64,000 nt of DNA from Natribaculum luteum (GTDB lineage Archaea > Halobacteriota > Halobacteria > Halobacteriales > Natrialbaceae): contig NZ_CP095397.1 in the NCBI RefSeq assembly GCF_023008545.1, forward strand, positions 3,089,199 to 3,153,198. Reading direction: 5' to 3'. The position numbers were made by a program, and so were the translations under genes. A model generated the notes under the pieces. The model worked only from the letters and a program-made list of their open reading frames with translations, did not search any database and was not told the origin of the DNA. Shown here piece after piece: positions 26,246-35,179 of this stretch; position 1 is the first letter of the stretch, and each line of letters opens with the position of its first letter.

Positions 26246-27544
26246 ATGCCCACGACTCCCTCCCCCTCTCGCCGCCGACTGCTACATGCTGCCGGCGCAA
26301 CTGCGCTCTCACTGACGGCCGGCTGTCTCGGTTTCGACGAACTGCGATCCGGGACGTCGACGCCGATTCCCGACCACGACGGCTCCGCGCTGACCCAGAC
26401 GATCCCCGACGGCGTCGTTCAGTTCCGTCACTCGCTCGAGCGCTGGGGGTACTACCCCGAGGAGACCGTACCCGACGCGGTCGAACGCGAGTGGCGAGTG
26501 CCCGAGGTCAACACCGGCGAGCACACGGCCGCGAAGGCGAGCTCCGTCCCACACCCCGACGGTGGCGTCGTTCTCCCCGGCGATACGGGACACGTGACCG
26601 CGCTCTTTGCCGACGGCGACGTTCGCTGGCGAGCCGAGACCGACATGGACGGACGGGGCGTCCACGGCACGCCCGCAATCGCCGACGGCCGGGTGTACGT
26701 CGGCGCGTACGACGGCGTCCTCTACGCCTTCGACGCGGCGACCGGCGACCGGGTGTGGAAGACGAAACTCGGCGGCTCGATCGGCTCGAGTCCACTCTAC
26801 GCCGACGGGACGGTCTTCATGGCCGTCGAGTATTCCGACCCCGAGGGGAGTATCTTCGCCGTCGATGCCGACGACGGCACGATCCGCTGGGAAGACGAAG
26901 AGCGTCGGCCCACCGATCACCCACACTCGACGCCGGCGCTCGACCCCGCGGCCGAACGGCTGGTCGTCGGTGCGAACGACGGCGTCCTCTACGGGTGGGA
27001 CGCCACCACGCTCGAACTGGCGTGGACGTTCGAGACGACGCCCGAGAACGGGACGAACGGCGAGATCAAGGGTCCCGTCGTGACCTACGACGGCGGAGCG
27101 TTCTTCGGTTCGTGGGACCGCCACGTCTACCGGGTCGACCTCGAGGACGGGACCGAAGACTGGTCGTTCGAAACCGGCGGGCTGTCGATGACCGGGCCGG
27201 CCGTCGATCCGACGCTTCACGCGGTGTTCGCCGGGAGTCACGACGGAACGCTCTACGCGTTCGACGCCGACACGGGTGAGGTGTACTGGCGATTCTCGAC
27301 CGACGGTGCGCTCACCGGCTGTCCGGTCGTCTGTGCCGACCGGATCGTCTTCGGGTCGAAGGATCGGACACTCTACGCCGTCGACAAGCGGACCGGCGAG
27401 GAGGTCTGGCACGTCGACCACGATGGTGTGGTCACGAGCACGCCACGGGTCCACGACGGAGCGATTTACGTCGCCGAACGCGCGCCGAACCCGGAGGAGG
27501 GCGAGACGGACGGCGGCGGCTACAAGTACGTCCCGGCGGAGTGA
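26246..27544 (+). CDS. PQQ-like beta-propeller lipoprotein (Tat-exported)
   Basis: 432 residues. The N-terminus has a twin-arginine signal (PSRRRLLHAAGATALSLTAGC) with a lipobox ending at the Cys of LTAGC, so it is probably exported folded and lipid-anchored outside. Six to seven repeats of the type GRVYVGAYDGVLYAFDAATGD and DGTLYAFDADTGEVYW make a PQQ/BamB-type beta-propeller. No dehydrogenase active-site ring residues are evident, so a binding or scaffolding role is more likely than alcohol oxidation. The TGA stop is shared with repeat copy D. Confidence 0.85.
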   Translation: MPTTPSPSRRRLLHAAGATALSLTAGCLGFDELRSGTSTPIPDHDGSALTQTIPDGVVQFRHSLERWGYYPEETVPDAVEREWRVPEVNTGEHTAAKASSVPHPDGGVVLPGDTGHVTALFADGDVRWRAETDMDGRGVHGTPAIADGRVYVGAYDGVLYAFDAATGDRVWKTKLGGSIGSSPLYADGTVFMAVEYSDPEGSIFAVDADDGTIRWEDEERRPTDHPHSTPALDPAAERLVVGANDGVLYGWDATTLELAWTFETTPENGTNGEIKGPVVTYDGGAFFGSWDRHVYRVDLEDGTEDWSFETGGLSMTGPAVDPTLHAVFAGSHDGTLYAFDADTGEVYWRFSTDGALTGCPVVCADRIVFGSKDRTLYAVDKRTGEEVWHVDHDGVVTSTPRVHDGAIYVAERAPNPEEGETDGGGYKYVPAE

Positions 27545-27611
27545 TACTGCTGGCAAAACGATTCACACGTCGATCGCACTCGAACGACCGTCGCCAGCGA
27601 CGACGACAGTG
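27542..27611 (-). repeat. Palindromic stop-codon-linked repeat, copy D (reversed, truncated)
   Basis: Starts TGATACTGCTGGCAAAACG and continues CGTCGATCGCACTCGAACG and CCGTCGCCAGCGACG, matching the right half of copies A and B in reverse complement. The other arm is missing after about 27611, where the promoter of the cupin gene begins. The first TGA is the stop of the PQQ-propeller gene. Confidence 0.7.
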
Positions 27612-27646
27612 CAGGTTTTTACCCTGCCCCGTCGAATCGGCTGGAT

Positions 27647-28012
27647 ATGTACTCACGTATCACGATCGACGAGGTCGAAGAGCGCGACGTCGACGACGAG
27701 CGACCGACGCTCCGGGCGATCGGTTACGAACTCCGCCCCGAGCAGATGCGCCCGAACGTCTGGGAGTACGAGGCTGGCGAGTCGAACGTCTCCCACCGAC
27801 AGGACGAGCAGGAAGAACTCTACGTCGTCCTGGACGGTCGATTCGACGCCACGATCGAACACGACGGCGACCGAGAGGTCGTCGAGCTATCGCGTCACGA
27901 CTGTCTCGTCGTCCCGCCGGAGTCCTGGCGACAACTCGAGGCTCGCGAGGAGAGCACACTCCTCGTCGTCGGCTCGCCGAACGTCAAAGACGACGGGATC
28001 GTCGACGAATGA
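27647..28012 (+). CDS. Cupin-domain protein
   Basis: 121 residues forming a single small cupin barrel. The segment RPNVWEYEAGESNVSHRQDEQEELYVVLDGRFDATIEHDGD carries the first cupin motif (His, Glu, Glu, then Gly), and VELSRHDCLVVPPESWRQLE is the second. A TTTTTACC TATA-like box lies about 30 nt upstream. Members bind a metal and may be isomerases, dioxygenases or sensors; no function can be chosen. Confidence 0.82.
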   Translation: MYSRITIDEVEERDVDDERPTLRAIGYELRPEQMRPNVWEYEAGESNVSHRQDEQEELYVVLDGRFDATIEHDGDREVVELSRHDCLVVPPESWRQLEAREESTLLVVGSPNVKDDGIVDE

Positions 28013-28041
28013 CGGCGTCGAGGGCGTGAGCCTGGCGACGG

Positions 28042-31000
28042 TTATCGATCCGACGCGAGATACGCGACGACGAGCAACAGCACGCCGAGCGCCGCGGCGA
28101 CGACGCCGATCTGCGAACTCCCGGTGAGCGCGACCACGCCGCCGGAGACGACGCCAGCGCCACCGCCGCCGGCGAGCACCGGCGTCGCCAGTCCGTCGCC
28201 GTTCGATCGAACCGCCTCGAGATCCTCGCGGAGGTCGGCGATCGTTTCGACAGCCTGCTCGCGCTCGTCTTCCGCCGCCTCGAGCGCCGCGAGCCGATCG
28301 TCGAACGCCTCGAGGTCGGCGTCACTCGGTCCCTCGGCTGCCGTCTCGAGCGACGTCGAGAGGTCGTCGACGCGCGTCTCGAGGCTCGCGAGTGCCGCTG
28401 TGGAGGCCGCGTCGTCGATCGCGGGCTGCAGGTCGTCGACGTCCGACTCGAGTGTTGCCACGTCCGCCTCGACGGCGGCAACGCGATCCGCGTCGAGGGC
28501 GTCTTCCTCGAGGTCGCGAACCGTCGCCGACAGCTCGGAGAGGCGACGCTCGAGCGTCGCCAGGTCCGACTCGACGCTCTCGAGTGCGTCCTCGTCGTCG
28601 GCCGCCGCGAGTGACTCGAGGTCGCCTCGTACCGCCTCGAGCTCCGACTCGAGTTCGCCGAGACGCGTCTCGAGGCCGATCGTCCGGTCGTCGACCTCGT
28701 CGACGGCCGAACCGACCGCCTCGCGCCGCTCGCGTTCGTCTTCGAGTCCCGACTCGAGCGATTCGACCGACGTGTCGACGTCGGCCAGTCGGTCCGATGC
28801 CGACTCGAGATCGTCTCGTACGTCCTCGAGGTCCGTCTCGAGGCCTTCGACTGCTCGCTCGCTCGCGGCGGACTGCACTGCGGATTCGACCAACTCGAGG
28901 TCACCGCGGACGTCCTCGAGGTCGGTTGCCAGGTCGTCGAGTTGCGTTCCGAGGACGTCGACGTCGTCGTCGACCGCAGTCTCGAGTGACGATAGATCGG
29001 TGGTGAGGGCGTCGACGTCGTCGTCGACCGCAGTCTCGAGTGACGATAGATCGGTGGTGAGGGCGTCGACGTCGTCGTCGACCTCGTCGATAGCCGTCGA
29101 CAGCGCCGCCGTCTCGGTTTCGAGGTCGGATTCGACCGCTTCGACGCGGTCGTCGAGCACCGCGACCGTCGTCTCGAGACGTTCGTGTTCGTCCTCGAGG
29201 TCGGTGAGCGCGTCGTTGGTTCGCTCGAGGTCGTCGCACACTGCCGCGAGTTGCGTCTCGCCCGCCGCCCTCGCCTCAACCGACGCGATCGTCTCCTCGA
29301 GATCTGCGAGGTCGTTCTCGAGCGACGTCGTCACGTCGTCGAGGTCGGTCTCGAACGACGCTTCGGTCTCGTCGACGCGGTCGTCGAGCGCGTCGAGTGC
29401 ATCCGCGATCGTCTCGACGTCGGCCGCGAGCGACTCGAGGTCGCCGGCGTCAGCGGCCCGATTCCGGAGATTGGCTACCTCGCCTTCGAGGTCGTCGACG
29501 GTCGTCTCGAGGTCCACGACGCCGGTCTGCAGTCGGTCGATATCGTCTTCGACGCCGGCCTGCACCTGGTCGAGGTCGTCTGCGACGTCGGCCTCGAGCG
29601 CATCCACCTCGGCGCTCGTCGCGGCGTCGGCCGCGAGTTCGTCGAGCGCGTCGCGGACGTCCTCGAGGTCGCTCCCGACGGACGCGAATCGCGCCTGGAG
29701 ATCGTCTGCGAGCGACGTAACTTCGTCGTCGACCGTCGACTCGAGGTCGTCGATCCGTTCGTCGACGTCGGCTTCGACGGCCTCGAAGCGGGCGTCCGTC
29801 CGCTCGGAGAGTTCCTCGATCCGGCCGGCGAGCCCCTCGACACGCGTGCGGATTCGCTCGAGACCGTCGTCGACCTGCTCGAGGTCGTCTTCGAGGGAGC
29901 CGAGGTCGTCCCGGACGTCCGCGAGGTCGGTCTCCGTCGCGGCGTCGGCCGCGAGGTCGGTCAGATCTGCCTCGAGGTCCTCGAGAGCCGTTTCGAGACC
30001 GTTCGTTCGTTCGGCGACCGTTTCGACGTCCGACTCGATCTCGTCGACGTCGGCCGCGAGGTCGGCTCGTTCGTCGGCAGCGGCGTCTTCGACCGTCGAT
30101 ACGTTCGCAGCGAGCCCGTCGAGGTCGTCCTCGAGTCCCGAGAGGGCGTCGCGTAGCTCCTCGAGTCCCGACTCGAGGGCCGCGACCTCGTCGGTCGTCG
30201 CGTGTGAGTCGGCGACGTCCTCGAGGTCGGCGGCGAACCGCTCGATCCGCTCGTCGAGGTCTTCGACCTCGTCGGCCGCGGCGGTGCGTCGCTCGACTTC
30301 CTCGAGGTCCTCGAAGAGGGCTTCGACCTCCTCGGTGACGGACTCGATCTCCTCGTCGCGGTTCGCGAGCCGGTCGAACAGCTGTTCGACGGCGTCGTCG
30401 CCGGGATCGGTCGGCTCCTCGTCTTCGAAGTCGAGTTCTCCCTCGTCGAACGACAGGCTCGCGTCCACGCCGGCTGCGTCGGCTCCCTCGTCGTCCGGCT
30501 CCGTCGACCAGGTGACGGCTTCGTAGGCGTCGACGTCGTCCCGTGCGGCCGCGAGTGCACCCCGAACGGGACTCTCCGCTGGTTCGTCCGCGAGCCTGGC
30601 ACCGCGGATTGAAAACGGGAGCGTCGCCGCGTCGAACCGTCCGCCGAAGAGGAACTCGACTCCCTCGATCGCCTGGCCACCGCCGATGGCGACTGGGACG
30701 GCGATCCCGTGCTGGAGGTCTGCCTCTTCGGCTTCGTCGCGGATGGCGTCGATCAACTCCTCGGCGAGTGCGTCGTAGGCCCGCGCCAGCGCGCTCTCGA
30801 CGCCACCGGCTGCAGCCTTCGGATCGAGCGCGAACTCCTCGAGCGTCGCGGCGACCGCCGATCGCGAGTGGTCCGTCTCCTCGGTTGCTCGATCGACGAT
30901 CCACTCGCTCCCCTTCGCGAGCGAGAAGGCGAGCACGGGCACGCCGTAGTACGCGAGCGCGACGCTCGTCGCCTCCGCCTCGATGCAGACGCCGAGTCCG

Positions 31001-31491
31001 GTGAAGTTGTCCTCCGCGAGCTGGTCGTAGACGATCGCGAAGCCCTTGCTCACCGGTGTCGCGTCGAAGCCCTGTCGCTCGAGGATCTCCTCGAGCACGT
31101 CCCGGTGTCTTCGTGCCGGTTCTTCGGCGTCGAGTAGCGTTCCCGGCGTCGTGTAGCAGAGTCGGTTTCCCATCGCGTCGTCGAGGAGGTCCTCGAGGAG
31201 CGCCTCGAGTGCCGGTTCGGCGTACTCCTCGACCGCGAGAAAGCCATGCGAGAGCAGCGACTCGAGGTCGCCGCCGGTCGCGTCGGCCGCGACCGTCGCG
31301 TCGTCACCGAGTACGTACGTGGCGTCCTGGTCGTCGATCGAACGGAGGTCGGCGGGAGCGAGTCCGGCCGCCTCGAGGGTCGCGCCGTCGGTCGGAAGGA
31401 CGACCGGCGATTCCGCGTCGACGGCGGGGCCGTCGAGGTCGTCCCTGGCCGATCGGAGAGCCCCCGTTCCGATGTCGAGGCCGTTTACCAT
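28042..31491 (-). CDS. Actin/Hsp70-like ATPase domain fused to long coiled coil and C-terminal membrane anchor
   Basis: 1149 residues. Residues 1 to about 325 look like an actin/Hsp70-fold domain: NGLDIGTGALRSA (phosphate-1 loop position), FTGLGVCIEAEATSVALAYYG (phosphate-2 position, with the usual Asp-Gly-Gly pattern changed), and IAVPVAIGGGQAIEGVEFLF (adenosine loop). An acidic linker (about 340-365) leads to about 720 residues of heptad-rich coiled coil with almost no Pro. The last 45 residues contain a Gly-rich stretch and one or two hydrophobic helices ending LLLVVAYLASDR. This suggests a membrane-tethered cytoskeletal or chromosome/division scaffold. Family relatives of archaeal actins such as volactin or salactin are possible; I cannot confirm nucleotide binding. 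Confidence 0.75.
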   Translation of the reverse strand: MVNGLDIGTGALRSARDDLDGPAVDAESPVVLPTDGATLEAAGLAPADLRSIDDQDATYVLGDDATVAADATGGDLESLLSHGFLAVEEYAEPALEALLEDLLDDAMGNRLCYTTPGTLLDAEEPARRHRDVLEEILERQGFDATPVSKGFAIVYDQLAEDNFTGLGVCIEAEATSVALAYYGVPVLAFSLAKGSEWIVDRATEETDHSRSAVAATLEEFALDPKAAAGGVESALARAYDALAEELIDAIRDEAEEADLQHGIAVPVAIGGGQAIEGVEFLFGGRFDAATLPFSIRGARLADEPAESPVRGALAAARDDVDAYEAVTWSTEPDDEGADAAGVDASLSFDEGELDFEDEEPTDPGDDAVEQLFDRLANRDEEIESVTEEVEALFEDLEEVERRTAAADEVEDLDERIERFAADLEDVADSHATTDEVAALESGLEELRDALSGLEDDLDGLAANVSTVEDAAADERADLAADVDEIESDVETVAERTNGLETALEDLEADLTDLAADAATETDLADVRDDLGSLEDDLEQVDDGLERIRTRVEGLAGRIEELSERTDARFEAVEADVDERIDDLESTVDDEVTSLADDLQARFASVGSDLEDVRDALDELAADAATSAEVDALEADVADDLDQVQAGVEDDIDRLQTGVVDLETTVDDLEGEVANLRNRAADAGDLESLAADVETIADALDALDDRVDETEASFETDLDDVTTSLENDLADLEETIASVEARAAGETQLAAVCDDLERTNDALTDLEDEHERLETTVAVLDDRVEAVESDLETETAALSTAIDEVDDDVDALTTDLSSLETAVDDDVDALTTDLSSLETAVDDDVDVLGTQLDDLATDLEDVRGDLELVESAVQSAASERAVEGLETDLEDVRDDLESASDRLADVDTSVESLESGLEDERERREAVGSAVDEVDDRTIGLETRLGELESELEAVRGDLESLAAADDEDALESVESDLATLERRLSELSATVRDLEEDALDADRVAAVEADVATLESDVDDLQPAIDDAASTAALASLETRVDDLSTSLETAAEGPSDADLEAFDDRLAALEAAEDEREQAVETIADLREDLEAVRSNGDGLATPVLAGGGGAGVVSGGVVALTGSSQIGVVAAALGVLLLVVAYLASDR
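28963..29088 (-). repeat. Perfect 54-bp tandem duplication within the coiled-coil gene
   Basis: CTCGAGTGACGATAGATCGG recurs at 28981 and 29035, exactly 54 bases apart, with the whole unit identical at DNA level. It encodes two copies of an 18-residue unit (AVDDDVDALTTDLSSLET) and a partial third. Identity in synonymous positions indicates a recent duplication. The unit is not a multiple of seven, so it shifts the heptad phase unless a stutter absorbs it. Confidence 0.85.
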
Positions 31492-31582
31492 GACCGCGGA
31501 GAAACGGGGGGCCCTATTGGTAGTTTGGCCCTGAGTACCAGAACTGAAAATCAGCCGACCCGGTCGAACGCGACGTCTGTGC

Positions 31583-31843
31583 TCAGGATTCGATCTTCTC
31601 GACGATCTGTTTCGCGTCCGATCGCGCCTCGTCCTCGTCGACCTCTTTCGGGATCAGAACGCTCTCTACCTCCCAGTCGTCGCCGTCTTTGACTTTCCCC
31701 GTCCGAACTTCGCTCCCCTCGCTGACCGACTCCGCCGCGTTCTTCGCCCAGTCCGGCGTCCGGATCTCGTCGAAGCGATCCGGAGCGCGGAATCGAACGT
31801 GGTGGTACTGGTCTTCGGTCTCGAGCTTTTGAACGTCGGTCAT
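31583..31843 (-). CDS. Conserved haloarchaeal hypothetical protein, DUF5611-like size
   Basis: 86 residues, mixed charge: begins MTDVQKLETEDQYHHVRFRAPDRFDEIRTPDW and continues with a Val/Ser-rich strand region (VSEGSEVRTGKVKDGDDWEVESVLIPKE) and a final helix. No cysteines, signal or membrane segment. The length and composition look like a small single-domain protein with a beta-rich core. I do not assign a function. About 80 nt separate its stop from the start of the actin-like gene downstream. Confidence 0.65.
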   Translation of the reverse strand: MTDVQKLETEDQYHHVRFRAPDRFDEIRTPDWAKNAAESVSEGSEVRTGKVKDGDDWEVESVLIPKEVDEDEARSDAKQIVEKIES

Positions 31844-31875
31844 CGATCGCCCCTACGAAATCCGTGTGAAAGTAA

Positions 31876-32001
31876 CGAACCCATGCGCTGGCAAGCGAAC
31901 GAGCAGGCGTCTCCACGGGCGACCTCGAGGTCGCCGTCCCCGACGGGGCGGCGTACTACACGGCGACGGCGCTCGATGCCGAGACGCAGATGGTCGGGTG
32001 A
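31876..32001 (+). pseudogene. Possible gene remnant between convergent/divergent genes
   Basis: In the gap between the hypothetical gene (31843) and the MOSC gene (32062), one forward frame reads ALASERAGVSTGDLEVAV then PDGAAYYTATALDAETQMVG before a stop, with haloarchaeal codon usage but no start codon and a stop just upstream. It looks like the C-terminal end of a lost gene. I do not recognise the parent family. Confidence 0.25.
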
Positions 32002-32061
32002 ATCGACAGCGAACGGACTCGATCGACGTCGGCGGCCGCACCGGCCGTGGTCGTGGTGACG

Positions 32062-32889
32062 TTACGACGATTCGGGGGCGTCGATCGGATCGCAGACGTC
32101 GACCGCGTCGCCAACCTCGAGTCGGTCGCCCCACGACGATTCGGGGACGTGCGTGTTGACCATCAGCCGGAAGTAGTGGTCGAACTGCGACTCGGTCGCC
32201 CACTCGGGTAAGGTGGCCTCCCGGCGCTCGACGAACGTCTCCTGGAATCCCGGGGTCGACTCGCCGGTGTCCGGATGCCGGGTCGGGACGACGCACCGCT
32301 GGCACGGGCTGTCGCCGTGGAATCGCACGTCGCCGATCTCGAACGGCACGACTCGTCCTGGATCGTCGTAGAGACGGTCCTCCCAGAACGCGGGGACCCC
32401 ACCGATCTCGACGTTCGCGCGGAGCCGTCTGCGCATCTCTACGGCGTCGATCCCGTCGTACCACGAGGCGACCGCCTCGAGCGTCGCCGTGGCGACCACG
32501 GTCGGACCTGTCGCCCTCGTGTTGTCGGGAAACCCACCCTCGTCGTCGTGGACGAGTTCGACCGGGCGGTCGAAAAACGCAGAGAGCCACGAGTCGAGCG
32601 CGCCACGATCGTCTTCGAGGTGGAACGTCTGCGGGTCGACCATCGTCTGCCGGGCCCCGTCTCCGTCGTACTCGGAGAGTGCGACCGTCCCACGCTCGAG
32701 GTCGAATGCGGCCCGCAACCGGTGGATTCGCCGCTCTCGCTTGCCGTTTACGTACTCGCCGTCGGCATCGACGATTGCGTAGCGGCGATCCCACTCGAGG
32801 CCGCCGTTCTCGACGATCGTCGCCGATTCGACCGCCGCCGCGTCGAGTGACTTGATAGGGTAGACGAGGATCCGCTCGAGGTGAGCCAT
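32062..32889 (-). CDS. MOSC-domain protein (YcbX-like)
   Basis: 275 residues. The N-terminal beta-barrel begins MAHLERILVYPIKSLDAAAVESATI, characteristic of YcbX/mARC-like proteins. The MOSC domain carries the conserved Cys in FHGDSPCQRCVVPTRHPDTGE near residue 190-210, which in this family binds molybdenum cofactor, and a late HYFRLMVNTHVPESSWGDRLEVGD. Family members reduce N-hydroxylated compounds such as base analogues. No ferredoxin domain is fused. The gene appears monocistronic. Confidence 0.88.
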   Translation of the reverse strand: MAHLERILVYPIKSLDAAAVESATIVENGGLEWDRRYAIVDADGEYVNGKRERRIHRLRAAFDLERGTVALSEYDGDGARQTMVDPQTFHLEDDRGALDSWLSAFFDRPVELVHDDEGGFPDNTRATGPTVVATATLEAVASWYDGIDAVEMRRRLRANVEIGGVPAFWEDRLYDDPGRVVPFEIGDVRFHGDSPCQRCVVPTRHPDTGESTPGFQETFVERREATLPEWATESQFDHYFRLMVNTHVPESSWGDRLEVGDAVDVCDPIDAPESS

Positions 32890-32959
32890 CGGCTCCCCGG
32901 AGGAAGCACTCGGTGAAAATCGTTCCGTCTCCAGCGGGGCTTGGCCGCGGTGGCCCCGA

Positions 32960-33283
32960 TCACTCGGTCTCGTCGAGTTGGACCGTCTCCTCGACGACCA
33001 GCGTCGGCCCCTGTTCCGTGTCGACGAACTCGGCCGCGTCGGCCTGGACGGCCCGGCCGACCTCCGAGTCGAACGCCGCCGCGAGCGCGCTCGAGTCCTC
33101 GAAGTAGAGTTCGACGACGCCGTCGTAGCCGGCCTTCTCGGGGTCGCTTGGCACGGACGTCGTGTACTTGCGAAGCCCCGGCAGGTCGCGGGCGAGGTCG
33201 GCGTGGTCGCCGGTCCAGCGCTCGAGAAACTCTTCGTGGGTCAGTTCCTCCTTCCGGACGAGCAGGTTGACCAGTTTGATCAC
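32960..33283 (-). CDS. EthD-family small protein
   Basis: 107 residues from a GTG start. A ferredoxin-like alpha/beta fold is suggested by VNLLVRKEELTHEEFLERWTGDHADLARDLPGLRKY, the EthD signature with the conserved Trp and His, and DGVVELYFEDSSALAAAFDSEVGRAVQADAAEF. Relatives are small dimeric enzymes of ether or polyketide breakdown, often of unknown substrate. It lies 70 nt upstream of the MOSC gene on the same strand. Confidence 0.8.
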   Translation of the reverse strand: MIKLVNLLVRKEELTHEEFLERWTGDHADLARDLPGLRKYTTSVPSDPEKAGYDGVVELYFEDSSALAAAFDSEVGRAVQADAAEFVDTEQGPTLVVEETVQLDETE

Positions 33284-33441
33284 GTCGGTCGAACGATCTC
33301 CGGGTCGGCTTTTCGCTCTGTCGATTCGCCGTCCGGCCCGGCGGTCGGCGGCGTCACCTTCGCTACCGACCCCGTCATTGCGACGCGTCCGTACGGTGAT
33401 CCAAAACTGATTACGGCACGCCTACCTCGATAGTCAGATCG

Positions 33442-33516
33442 GTTATACAGTGTCATACGAGGGTGTGAGACGCGTTATACTACCATATACACGCGCGGAG
33501 ATCCTCTACGTTTATG
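33442..33516 (+). promoter_or_regulatory. pckA promoter with direct GTTATAC repeats
   Basis: GTTATAC occurs twice, at 33442-33448 and 33474-33480, 32 bases apart, followed by CCATATAC. A TATA-like TTTATG at 33511-33516 is 28 nt before the pckA ATG, predicting a leaderless or near-leaderless transcript. The repeated heptamer, three helical turns apart, is a candidate operator for gluconeogenic control. The regulator is unknown. Confidence 0.45.
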
Positions 33517-33540
33517 CACCGGGATGATGCTTGCTCTAGT

Positions 33541-35052
33541 ATGTCTGAAACCGGGACGGAACCCCGGCCGCTCACACGACGGCTTCCGGATCCAGAGACG
33601 GCGTCGAACATCGTCTACAATCCCTCGCTCGAGGAAATACGCGAGTTCGCGAGCGCGGACGAGACGACGACCGAGTACGGATCGCCGTCGTACGTCAGCG
33701 AGTTCCGATCACGGAGTGCCGACCGAACGAAAAACGCGATCGACGACGAGTTCACCGACGCCGACCGGCGTCTGCTCGAGGACGCGGCCGACGCCGCAGG
33801 TGAGCGCGAGATGCTCTGTGTCGACCGGCTCATGGGCCGCCACCCCGACGCGACGTTCTGCTGTCGGCTCTTCGTTCCGACGGAGTACGCTCGTATCGCG
33901 CTCGCGTGGGCCAACCTGTTCGAACCGACGGACGGTCGCGAACCCGACCTCGTGACCGTCCAGGACCCGGACTACGACGAGACGGCGATTCGCATCCTTC
34001 CCGAGGAGGGATTCACTGCGGTCCTCGGCAGCGACTACACCGGCGAGGCGAAGAAGTCGTTCCTGCGCCTGTTTATGTACCGCACGAAGCAACTCGGCGG
34101 GCTCGGCCTCCACGCCGGGAGCAAGCGCGTCCGCGTTCGCGACGGCGACGGCGACATGCGCATCGTCGGCCAGGTCTTCCTCGGCCTCTCGGCGACCGGC
34201 AAGTCGACGCTTACGTCCCACGGCCTCTGGCTCGACGATCCCGAAGACGCCGTCATGCTCCAGGACGACGTCTGTGCACTCCTGCCCGACGGGTCCGTCG
34301 CCGGGAGCGAGGGACAGGGGCTGTACATCAAGACGATCGGCCTCGAGGAAGACGAACAGCCGGCGCTCTACCAGGCGGCCACCGACGGGTCGGCCGTCCT
34401 CGAGAACGTCGCCGTCGACGACGACGGCACCGTCCACTTCGAGGAAAACCGGTACACCTCGAACTCCCGGGCCGTGATCCAGCGGTCGGAACTCGAGAGC
34501 GCCGACGACGAGATCGACCTCGACCGGGTCGACCAGGTCTTTTTCATCACGCGCAACCCACTGATGCCGCCGGTGGCGAAACTCGACGAGGAGGAAGCCG
34601 CAGTCGCGTTCATGCTCGGCGAGTCGATCGAGACGAGCGCGGGCGACCCCTCCCGCGCCGGCGAGTCGATCCGCGTCGTCGGCACCAACCCCTTCATCAT
34701 CGGCTCGGAGGGCGAAGAAGGCAACCACTTCCGCGACCTCATCGCCGACCTCGAGGTCGACTGTTACGTCATCAACACTGGCTACCTCGGCGACGAGTCG
34801 AAAGACGTCGGCGTCACCGAGTCGGTGACGATCCTCACCGAACTCGCACGCGGCACCGTCGAGTGGACCGACGACGATCGCACCGGTCTGACGATCCCCG
34901 AGGGCGTCCCCGGACTCGACGTCGAGGAGTACTACGTCCCTGACCACGTCGACGACTACGAGGAGGCCGCCACCGCCCTCCGCGAGGAACGCCTCGAATA
35001 CCTCGAGAAGTTCGACGACCTCGATCCGGAAATCAAAGACGCGACGTACTGA
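33541..35052 (+). CDS. pckA: Phosphoenolpyruvate carboxykinase (ATP)
   Basis: 503 residues from ATG of MSETGTEPRPLTRRLPDP. The enzyme makes PEP and CO2 from oxaloacetate with ATP, the first committed step of gluconeogenesis. Visible marks: GSDYTGEAKKSFLRLFMYRTKQ (oxaloacetate/metal region with Lys), GLSATGKSTLT (P-loop), MLQDDVCALLPDGS (kinase-2 Asp pair), GLYIKTIGL and the RYTSNSRAVIQ adenine/Arg region. This is the ATP-dependent family and not the GTP one. The long gap upstream carries a promoter with repeats. Confidence 0.92.
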   Translation: MSETGTEPRPLTRRLPDPETASNIVYNPSLEEIREFASADETTTEYGSPSYVSEFRSRSADRTKNAIDDEFTDADRRLLEDAADAAGEREMLCVDRLMGRHPDATFCCRLFVPTEYARIALAWANLFEPTDGREPDLVTVQDPDYDETAIRILPEEGFTAVLGSDYTGEAKKSFLRLFMYRTKQLGGLGLHAGSKRVRVRDGDGDMRIVGQVFLGLSATGKSTLTSHGLWLDDPEDAVMLQDDVCALLPDGSVAGSEGQGLYIKTIGLEEDEQPALYQAATDGSAVLENVAVDDDGTVHFEENRYTSNSRAVIQRSELESADDEIDLDRVDQVFFITRNPLMPPVAKLDEEEAAVAFMLGESIETSAGDPSRAGESIRVVGTNPFIIGSEGEEGNHFRDLIADLEVDCYVINTGYLGDESKDVGVTESVTILTELARGTVEWTDDDRTGLTIPEGVPGLDVEEYYVPDHVDDYEEAATALREERLEYLEKFDDLDPEIKDATY

Positions 35053-35179
35053 CGGGCGCGCGCCCGCGACCGTCTCCGGTTGCGTGGACGTGGAGACGGT
35101 ATCCTGTCTCGAGGATCAACAGTGTAGCCCGTTCGACAAATCGACACCGTCTTCTATCAATCGACGAGACAGTCGGCGT

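Noticed and set aside
28963..29088. CRISPR-like tandem repeats
   Set aside because: The 54-bp units are contiguous, with no spacers, in frame and inside a coding sequence.
28124..30526. Forward open frame of 800 codons
   Set aside because: It is the antisense of the coiled-coil gene and is almost entirely Ser, Arg and Thr, the typical shadow of an Asp/Glu/Leu-rich halophile gene.
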